Positions 33,418 through 43,975 of a DNA stretch of 64,000 nucleotides are shown here, piece by piece. Position 1 is the first letter of the stretch. Each line of letters begins with the position of its first letter. The notes below the pieces were generated by a model that searched no databases, was not told the DNA's origin, and saw only the letters and a program-made list of their open reading frames with translations. The translations under genes were made by a program, and so were the position numbers. The stretch is from the NCBI GenBank assembly GCA_019634575.1, contig JAHCAY010000004.1, positions 40,001 through 104,000 of the forward strand, given 5' to 3'. Source of the stretch: Candidatus Didemnitutus sp. (lineage in GTDB: Bacteria; Verrucomicrobiota; Verrucomicrobiia; Opitutales; Opitutaceae).

Positions 33418-33951
33418 ATGCCCGCCACCCAGGAAATCTCCGAGTCCCTCGTCCGCGAGAATATCACCCGCGCGATCGCCGATGTCTTCAAAACCATGCT
33501 GGGCCAGTCCTCGGCTCTGGTCACCACGGCCACCCAAGGCAGCGACGCCAGCTGGCCGCCGATCCCGGTCGACGGCGCGAACTGTGCGCCGCAAGTCGTC
33601 GGCACCGTCGGTTTCATCGGCGACGCCAACGGGCTCATCTATCTCTATCTTCCCGTCCATTTCGCGAAGATCTGCACCTGCCAGCTGCTCGGCATGAGCG
33701 AGGCCGAGGTCGACGAAGCCGGCGACGAAGTCGTCAACGACGCCATCGGCGAGCTCACCAACATGAGCGTCGGCTCCTTCAAGAACGGCCTCTGCGACGC
33801 CGGCTATCCCTGCATGCTCACGATCCCGTCGATCCTGCGCGGCAGCAATTTCTGCGTGGAGCCGATCAGCTCCGCCCAGCGCTACATCTACTCCTTCGAA
33901 TGCGGCGGCCACAAGGTTGTGACCGACATTCTGATGAAGACCGGCAACTGA
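33418..33951 (+). CDS. cheX: CheX-like chemotaxis phosphatase
   Basis: 177 residues from the ATG at 33418. The CheC/CheX active-site helix is visible near 98-116 (EVVNDAIGELTNMSVGSFKN), which gives the E-x-x-N dyad that positions water for CheY-P dephosphorylation. The flanking strands (TVGFIGDANGLIYLYLP near 64, SFECGGHKVVTDILMKTG at the end) fit the CheX fold. CheX-type proteins shut off the phosphorylated response regulator. Here it is followed 20 bp later by a REC-REC-STAS protein, a plausible target. It has one of the best sigma-28-like promoters in the window. Confidence 0.82.
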   Translation: MPATQEISESLVRENITRAIADVFKTMLGQSSALVTTATQGSDASWPPIPVDGANCAPQVVGTVGFIGDANGLIYLYLPVHFAKICTCQLLGMSEAEVDEAGDEVVNDAIGELTNMSVGSFKNGLCDAGYPCMLTIPSILRGSNFCVEPISSAQRYIYSFECGGHKVVTDILMKTGN

Positions 33952-33971
33952 ACCGTTTTCCGACTCCACCC

Positions 33972-35120
33972 ATGCGCAACAAAGTTCTCACCGTCGATGA
34001 TTCCAAAACCGTCCGCATCATCGTGCGGAAAGCGTTCAAGCCGTATGACTGCGAAATCCTCGAGGCGGCCAACGGCGTCGAGGGCCTCGCGGTGGCGGCA
34101 AAGGAAATGCCCGACCTGATCCTCCTCGACGTCACGATGCCCGTCATGGACGGCGTCGAGATGCTCACCAAGCTCAAGGCCGACCCGCAGCTCAAGAGCA
34201 TCCCCGTCATGATGCTCACCGCCGAAGGTGGCCGCGACAACGTCCTCAAGATCGCCAAAATCGGCGTGCGCGACTACATCGTGAAGCCGTTCAAGGAGGA
34301 AGTCCTCGTCGAGAAGGCCGGTCGCATCATCGAACTCAAGCCGCTCTCCGACGGCCCCGCGAAGGCCCGCTCCATTTTCGATCCGGCCACGCTCCTCGTC
34401 GTCGAGGACAAGCCCGCGATCGTCCAGCAGATCCAGGAAGGCCTGAAGCATACGCCCTGGAAGATCCACGGCGTCAGCACGCAGGGCGAGGCGATCGACT
34501 TCTGCACGAAGTCCCCGCCGGACCTGATCATGATCTCGCTCTCGTTGCCCGAGGACGCGGCGTTCACGCTTTTCCGCCTGATCCGCACGAACGTGAAGAC
34601 GAAATACACGCCCGTGTTCGGCCTCGTCGTGAAAACCGAGACCGCGCCGCAACAGCAGGCGCAGACCGTCGGCTTCACCACCGTGATCACGAAGCCCATC
34701 GATCTCGGCGAACTCGAGACCAAGATCGCCAAGGCGATGAACCTCGACACCTCCCAGCGCTACTTTGCCATCGAGGGCGATTGCCTGATGATGAAGGTCT
34801 CGGACAACAGCTCCCAGTCCGTGATCGCCGAAGTCGCGACCTACATGAAGCCGAAGATGGCCGAGGCCGTCGATGCCGGTCACAACAAGGTCATCATCGA
34901 CGTGCACCAGCTGAAGTCGCTCCACATGGGCGTGATCAAGCTGCTCGTGCAAGCCATGCAGACCTGCCGCGATCTCGGCATGCAGTTCGCGATCGTCGGC
35001 AACTCCGTCATCGCGACCGAGTGCAAGGGCTTCGAAGACACCCGCACCTGGACCTTCCACGAGAGCGTCGACGAGGCGAAGAGCAGCCTTGGCAAGCAGC
35101 CCGCGCTCGCCGGCGCCTGA
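33972..35120 (+). CDS. Dual-receiver protein with C-terminal STAS-like domain
   Basis: 382 residues. REC1 about 1-120 is complete: acidic pair VDDSKTVR, phospho-acceptor in LILLDVTMPVMDG near residue 51, MMLTAEGG, and KPF. REC2 about 138-258 looks degenerate: the expected Asp is replaced in LIMISLSLPEDAAF, although a KPID lysine remains. Residues about 265-375 resemble a STAS/anti-anti-sigma fold (FAIEGDCLMMKVSD, then KVIIDVHQLKSLHMGVIKLL). The active REC1 may be the CheY-like output of the CheA pathway and the target of the adjacent CheX, with the STAS part contacting another partner. Cytoplasmic; followed by a strong terminator. Confidence 0.85.
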   Translation: MRNKVLTVDDSKTVRIIVRKAFKPYDCEILEAANGVEGLAVAAKEMPDLILLDVTMPVMDGVEMLTKLKADPQLKSIPVMMLTAEGGRDNVLKIAKIGVRDYIVKPFKEEVLVEKAGRIIELKPLSDGPAKARSIFDPATLLVVEDKPAIVQQIQEGLKHTPWKIHGVSTQGEAIDFCTKSPPDLIMISLSLPEDAAFTLFRLIRTNVKTKYTPVFGLVVKTETAPQQQAQTVGFTTVITKPIDLGELETKIAKAMNLDTSQRYFAIEGDCLMMKVSDNSSQSVIAEVATYMKPKMAEAVDAGHNKVIIDVHQLKSLHMGVIKLLVQAMQTCRDLGMQFAIVGNSVIATECKGFEDTRTWTFHESVDEAKSSLGKQPALAGA

Positions 35121-35148
35121 CCCAAACTCGATTTCTTTGCGCATACGA

Positions 35149-35183
35149 CGCCGCGGCCCGCGCCGCGGCGTTTTTCGTTTTTG
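35149..35183 (+). terminator. Terminator of the cheX/REC-REC-STAS genes
   Basis: CGCCGCGG / CCGCGGCG stem (35149-35156 with 35163-35170), then TTTTTCGTTTTT. Confidence 0.92.
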
Positions 35184-35273
35184 CGCTGACTCGATTGCCG
35201 GGACAGGAAGGCGTCCGCTGCCTGGCTCCGGGGTTAGCGCATCTTCAAAAATAGTGTGGCTGCTTCTTTTCGT

Positions 35274-35361
35274 AGTCATCGCCACGGCGCGCGTTACCGC
35301 ACCGTGGCGATCCATCTGAACAGCAGCTGGATTGCTTCGTCGCTGCGCTCCTCGCCATGAC
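35274..35361. repeat. Dispersed palindromic repeat (ATTGCTTCGTCGC type)
   Basis: The right half (35330-35361) reads GGATTGCTTCGTCGCTGCGC and continues to GCCATGAC. This resembles a widespread intergenic repeat whose translation gives the tell-tale ARSAATKQS peptide. The left half (35279-35311) is a hairpin with the perfect arms ATCGCCACGG and CCGTGGCGAT. The two halves are separated by about 19 bp. ORFs across this region in either frame are artefacts of the repeat. Confidence 0.7.
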
Positions 35362-35395
35362 AACCCGGTGGCGACGAGATTTCTGCAAGCGCTCT

Positions 35396-35531
35396 AGCTC
35401 TACTCCGTTTCGTAAGTGCGTTTGCCCGGTAGCCCGCGACCTCCGGGCGCGGGGGCCCGGGACCCGTCCTCGGAGAGGCCGGGCTAACTTACGTTCCCCG
35501 AGCGCAAACAAAGACTTAACGGAGTAGTGCT
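35396..35531. repeat. 136-bp palindromic element with 14-bp terminal inverted repeats
   Basis: The ends AGCTCTACTCCGTT (35396-35409) and AACGGAGTAGTGCT (35518-35531) are inverted repeats with one mismatch. Inner arms CGTAAGT...TAGCCCG and CGGGCTAACTTACG also pair. The centre is very GC-rich. There is no coding sequence. It could be a MITE-like non-autonomous element or a structured RNA; no target duplication is obvious. Confidence 0.6.
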
Positions 35532-35610
35532 AAGGTGCGACCAAGGTTGCCGCCGACCGCTTCGGCAAAGTGCGGCTTCAGATAGCCTCAATGCTTTTTG
35601 AAGATCCGAC

Positions 35611-40470
<4,860 letters not shown>

Positions 40471-40551
40471 TCTCAGGATTAGGCGAACTCCGCTCCGGTG
40501 CCGAGGAGAATCTCCCTCAGAAAGCGCGGGAGTTTCGCGCAATCGGGGATT

Positions 40552-40587
40552 GGGGCTGCGAGTCTCCTGTCCGAAACTCGCAGCCCC
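40552..40587. other. Perfect 12-bp hairpin between cheW1 and the giant kinase gene
   Basis: GGGGCTGCGAGT (40552-40563) pairs with ACTCGCAGCCCC (40576-40587) around a 12-nt loop. There is no T run on either strand, so a typical intrinsic terminator is unlikely. It may stabilise or process mRNA between the genes, or be an operator. Confidence 0.6.
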
Positions 40588-40661
40588 GTCCCTGGATCGT
40601 GTCAGATCCTCTGTCCTGAATTTCGCCCTGGCGGGCGAGAAAGCGGGCGATCGCCGCGGCC

Positions 40662-41162
40662 TCAGGCGGCCGTCGCGATGCGTTGCATGGTTTCCGGAGC
40701 GACGACGCGGTCGATGTCGAGGAGGGTCTTCACCTCGCCTTTGACCTTGGCCATGCCGAGGAGGTAGGTCGTGTCGACGCGGGTGCCGAACTCGGGCGTG
40801 GGTTCGATTTCCGTGACGGGGACGTGGACGACTTCCTCGACGGAATCGACGACCAGGCCCATTTGCACGAGGGCGTCGGAGGGGAGTCGGACCTGGACGA
40901 CGACGATGCAGGTGCGCTCGGTGAATTCCGTGGCGAGGCCGAACTTGGCGCGGAGGTCGATCACGGGGATGACGCGGCCGCGGAGGTTGATGACGCCTTT
41001 GACGAAGTCCGGCATCTGCGGCACCGGCGTGATTTTCTGCATGCGGATGATCTCGCGGACCTTCAGCACGGCGATGCCGTAGGCCTCGGCGGCGAGCTGG
41101 ACGGTGAGGTATTTGCCCTCGTTGGTTTTCGTGGCGGTGCGAGTTTCGGTGGCGGCGTGCAT
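40662..41162 (-). CDS. cheW: CheW coupling protein (copy 1, paired with the carbonic-anhydrase receptor)
   Basis: 166 residues. CheW SH3-like fold: GKYLTVQLAAEAYGIAVLKV, REIIRMQKITPVPQMPDFVK, then GVINLRGRVIPVIDLRAKFG (family signature) and MGLVVDSVEEVVHV. The C-terminal segment EFGTRVDTTYLLGMAKVKGE followed by LLDIDRVV is also typical. CheW links chemoreceptor tips to CheA. It begins 4 bp after the stop of the carbonic-anhydrase receptor, so the two are almost certainly co-translated. It is highly similar to the second CheW at 47664, differing mainly at the N-terminus and in the VTEIEP/SEEIEP region. Confidence 0.95.
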   Translation of the reverse strand: MHAATETRTATKTNEGKYLTVQLAAEAYGIAVLKVREIIRMQKITPVPQMPDFVKGVINLRGRVIPVIDLRAKFGLATEFTERTCIVVVQVRLPSDALVQMGLVVDSVEEVVHVPVTEIEPTPEFGTRVDTTYLLGMAKVKGEVKTLLDIDRVVAPETMQRIATAA

Positions 41163-41166
41163 GGGT

Positions 41167-43632
41167 TTAATCGAGGAAGTTCTTGTCGTGGGCGCTGGCG
41201 GCGGCGAGCGGAGCGGCGGGGCGGGGCGAGGCGGCCTTCGCCGGTCGGGTGGCGGCGGCGCGGCTCGGGGCGGGGGCGGCGGCGCGGGCGACCGGGGCGG
41301 TGGATTTGGTGGTGCCGACGAGGTGGCGGAGCTCGATGACGGCCTCGTTCATGGCGACGGCTTGGGCGCTGAGCTCCTCGGCGGCGGCGGCGGTCTCTTC
41401 GGCGCTGCTGGCGTTGGCTTGGGTGACCTTGTCCATTTGCGAGACGGCGGTGTTCACTTGGGTGATGCCCTGGGTCTGCTCTTGGGAGGCGCTGGTAATC
41501 TCAGCCACCACGGCGTCCATCTTACGGGCGCGGTCGACGATTTGCTGGAGCGAACTGGCGACCTTGCCGGAGATCTCGACGCCGTGCTGACTCTTGGCGA
41601 CGGAGTCCTCGATCTTCGCGGCCGATTCCTTGGCGGCGTTGGCGGAGCGCTGGGCGAGGGCGCGGACTTCCTCGGCGACGACGGCGAAACCGGCGCCTGC
41701 CTCGCCGGCGCGGGCGGCTTCGACGGCGGCGTTGAGCGCGAGGATGTTCGTCTGGAAGGCGATTTCGTCGATCGTCTTCACGATCTTGGCGATCTCGCCG
41801 GAGGAGCTCTTGATGGCGTCCATGGCGGACTTCATTTCCTCCATGTCGGTCGCGCCGGTGTCGGCGGCGGTGCGGGTCTGGCCGGAGAGTTCCTTGGCCT
41901 GGTTGGCGCTGTCCGCGTTGCGCTTCGCCATGGAGGCCATCTCCTCGAGTGACGCGGAGGTCTCTTCGAGGGAGGCGGCTTGCTCGCTGGCGCCTTCGGC
42001 CAGGGATTGGCTGGCCGAGGAAACCTGGCCGGTGGCAGCCGCGATCTGCTCCGCGCCGTCGCCGACGGTCTGAGTGACGGCACTCAGCGGGCCGACGATG
42101 CTGCGGGTGATGATGAAGATGAACCCAATGGTGAGGAGCACCGTGCCCAAGCCGATCCACACGAGGAGCGATTGGGTGTAACTGAGCTGTGCCGCCATGA
42201 TCGGGCCGTCGTGGTCCTGGGAGGCGATCAGCTCAAGTTTGAGCTGCTCGATGGCGTGATCGAGTTCTTCGCCCATGCCGGCCATGCGGTCTCCGATGGA
42301 CTGGAGTTTGGCGGTGGAGGCGCCGCGGCTGCCGGCGGCCACCATTTCCTCGAAGGCGGCGACGTGATTGGCGAGATGGCTTTGCGCGTCGGTGACGAGC
42401 TTGAGGTGCGCCGGTTCATCGGCGAGGGCGGTGCGGGCGGTTTCCATGAAACCGACGACTTTCTCGTGGCGCGCCTTGTAGGTGGCGACGTCGGAAGTTT
42501 TCTTGGTTATGGTGTAATCTTTCACCGCGATGCGCATCTCGAGGAAGTTGGCTTGGATGCGGCCGGCGAGGACACTGTGGCGCGCGTCGGCGCGATAGGT
42601 CGTGAAGCCCGCGTTGGCGGAATGAAACGCCTCGTAAGCGATGCCGACGATGGCGACCAGCAGCACGAGGACGGTGACGAAACCGGCGCTCAAGCGGCGG
42701 CCGACCGGCCACGATTTCATGCCGGAGAGAGAGTAACGGTGGGCGCCGAAAACCGTGAGGGCGATGGCGAGCAGGCCGAGGACGATCGTCAGCCAGCTGA
42801 TGGAGGTCGCGAGCTCGCTCGCGGGAGCGGTCGGGGCGGAGGAGGCGGCGGCGTGCGTCTCGGGCGCAGGGGAGTGCGCGGTGTTTTCGGGCGCGTGCTC
42901 GGCGGCGTGGGCGCCCGCGCCGCCGGTGTAGGCGAGGAGGCGGGCCTGTTCGGGGTGTTCGCCCTTCACCTGGACTTCGCCGGAGGCGAGATCGTAGACC
43001 GCGCCCACCACTTTGAGTTTTCCGGCTTTGACGAGATCGCGGACGGTGGCGCTGTTTTCGAAGATGGTGTCGATGGATTGCCAGACGTTCGCTTCGACGG
43101 CTTTGGCGAGGAGCTGGGCGCCGGGCAGGCCGGGGTTGACGGCCTTGGTTTTCTCGACGACGGGGACGATGGGGGCGACGAGTTCGGGGATGTTGCCGTG
43201 GACTTCGGCACCGTCGACGACGGCCTTGACCGCGCCGCAGGAACTGTGGCCCATCACGACGAGCAGCGGGGTGCCGAGGTGACCGGTCCCGTATTCGATC
43301 GAGCCGATCTCGTCGGTCTTGGCGACGTTGCCTGCGACGCGGACAAGGAAGAGGTCGCCGAGTCCCTGGTCGAAGATGGCTTCGGCGGGCACGCGCGAGT
43401 CGGAGCACGTGAGGATGGTGGCGAAAGGAGTCTGTCCGTTCGCGATCTCGGCGCGGCGTTCGGGCGTGAGGTTCGGGTGACGGAAGTCGCCGGCGACGAA
43501 GCGGGTGTTGCCGTCAGCTAAACGCTGGAGGGCGGCGTCGGACGTAACCGTGCCCGCGTGGGAGACAAGCGTGGTGACGGCGAGGAGGAAGCCGGACAGA
43601 GCGGCGTGAGGGAGGAGACGTTTCAGGGACAT
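41167..43632 (-). CDS. Beta-carbonic anhydrase fused to a methyl-accepting chemotaxis protein
   Basis: 821 residues. Signal peptide about 1-26 (SGFLLAVTTLVSHAG). Residues 30-225 form a complete beta-class carbonic anhydrase: zinc ligands Cys76, His129 and Cys132 with the Asp78-Arg80 dyad (TCSDSR; MGHSSCGAV), plus FDQGLGDLFLVRVAGNV and SIEYGTGHLGTPLLVV. An Ala/Pro/His linker leads to TM about 278-297, a short basic loop, TM about 314-336, a four-helix-bundle ligand-binding-like region about 337-487, TM about 488-509, then a signalling hairpin whose tip reads EIAFQTNILALNAAVEAARA near 625-660. The topology places the enzyme in the periplasm. It probably reports CO2/bicarbonate or pH to CheA. 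A standard HAMP is not evident. A sigma-28-like promoter and a structured leader precede it; cheW follows. Confidence 0.93.
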   Translation of the reverse strand: MSLKRLLPHAALSGFLLAVTTLVSHAGTVTSDAALQRLADGNTRFVAGDFRHPNLTPERRAEIANGQTPFATILTCSDSRVPAEAIFDQGLGDLFLVRVAGNVAKTDEIGSIEYGTGHLGTPLLVVMGHSSCGAVKAVVDGAEVHGNIPELVAPIVPVVEKTKAVNPGLPGAQLLAKAVEANVWQSIDTIFENSATVRDLVKAGKLKVVGAVYDLASGEVQVKGEHPEQARLLAYTGGAGAHAAEHAPENTAHSPAPETHAAASSAPTAPASELATSISWLTIVLGLLAIALTVFGAHRYSLSGMKSWPVGRRLSAGFVTVLVLLVAIVGIAYEAFHSANAGFTTYRADARHSVLAGRIQANFLEMRIAVKDYTITKKTSDVATYKARHEKVVGFMETARTALADEPAHLKLVTDAQSHLANHVAAFEEMVAAGSRGASTAKLQSIGDRMAGMGEELDHAIEQLKLELIASQDHDGPIMAAQLSYTQSLLVWIGLGTVLLTIGFIFIITRSIVGPLSAVTQTVGDGAEQIAAATGQVSSASQSLAEGASEQAASLEETSASLEEMASMAKRNADSANQAKELSGQTRTAADTGATDMEEMKSAMDAIKSSSGEIAKIVKTIDEIAFQTNILALNAAVEAARAGEAGAGFAVVAEEVRALAQRSANAAKESAAKIEDSVAKSQHGVEISGKVASSLQQIVDRARKMDAVVAEITSASQEQTQGITQVNTAVSQMDKVTQANASSAEETAAAAEELSAQAVAMNEAVIELRHLVGTTKSTAPVARAAAPAPSRAAATRPAKAASPRPAAPLAAASAHDKNFLD

Positions 43633-43715
43633 GATGGGGCGCGAGTTCGATTCCTCGCCGATGCGGGTCAGTGCGCGGCGATAGAATATGGATATGCATC
43701 GGTGGTGAACCGAGT

Positions 43716-43790
43716 GCGTCGCTTCCCGTTCTTACAGGCCCTGAGCCTGTCCGGACTGGCGGTCGCATCCGTATGGATGCACCGCAACGC
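43716..43790 (-). ncRNA. 75-nt structured leader RNA, copy 1 (before the carbonic-anhydrase receptor)
   Basis: Minus strand, starting about 2 nt after the predicted transcription start. The outer helix GCGTTGC/GCGACGC (7 bp with one G-U) closes the element. Inside are a hairpin GCATCC-ATAC-GGATGC and a second hairpin ACAG...CTGT. The copy at 47408-47482 has the same length, 58 of 75 identical positions and a compensatory A-U to G-C change in the second hairpin. The leader continues about 85 nt to the ATG with another small hairpin (CGGT-TCACC-ACCG). It matches no riboswitch class I can name. Confidence 0.6.
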
Positions 43791-43798
43791 TGAGGGGA

Positions 43799-43825
43799 TT
43801 ATCGGTGGAGTGGAGTGGAACTTGA
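43799..43825 (-). promoter_or_regulatory. Sigma-28-like promoter of the carbonic-anhydrase receptor
   Basis: Minus strand: TCAAGTTC (43818-43825), exactly 11 nt, ACCGATAA (43799-43806). Transcription would start near 43792, right at the structured leader. Confidence 0.65.
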
Positions 43826-43975
43826 GGGAAAATGGGAAAATTTCCCGCCGGGCTGGGGTTGATGGATGGGGCGCACGCGGCCGTTGGTCGCGCGGGTGTC
43901 GAGGCGTGGGCTTAGGGATCGAAGACGTGCTCGTTCGCGGGTGCGGAGACGGTGGTCGCGGTTGGTCGTCGCGAC

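Noticed and set aside
33888..35511. ORFs containing the peptide ARSAATKQS or RGAQRRSN
   Set aside because: They are translations of a dispersed intergenic repeat and the antisense of the REC-REC-STAS gene.
43640..43660. A tRNA T-loop-like GTTCGATTCC
   Set aside because: Flanking bases do not form a T stem on either strand, and no anticodon or acceptor arm is present; it lies in the leader of the receptor gene.
43716..43790. The leader as a known c-di-GMP-I (GEMM) riboswitch
   Set aside because: The GCAAA-type tetraloop receptor and conserved AAACC/GACGCAAAGCC segments of that class are absent.
43668..43800. Coding potential of the two 75-nt leaders (peptides with C-I-H-x-D-A-T)
   Set aside because: The similarity is explained by conserved RNA structure; the frames extend different proteins and cross the promoters.
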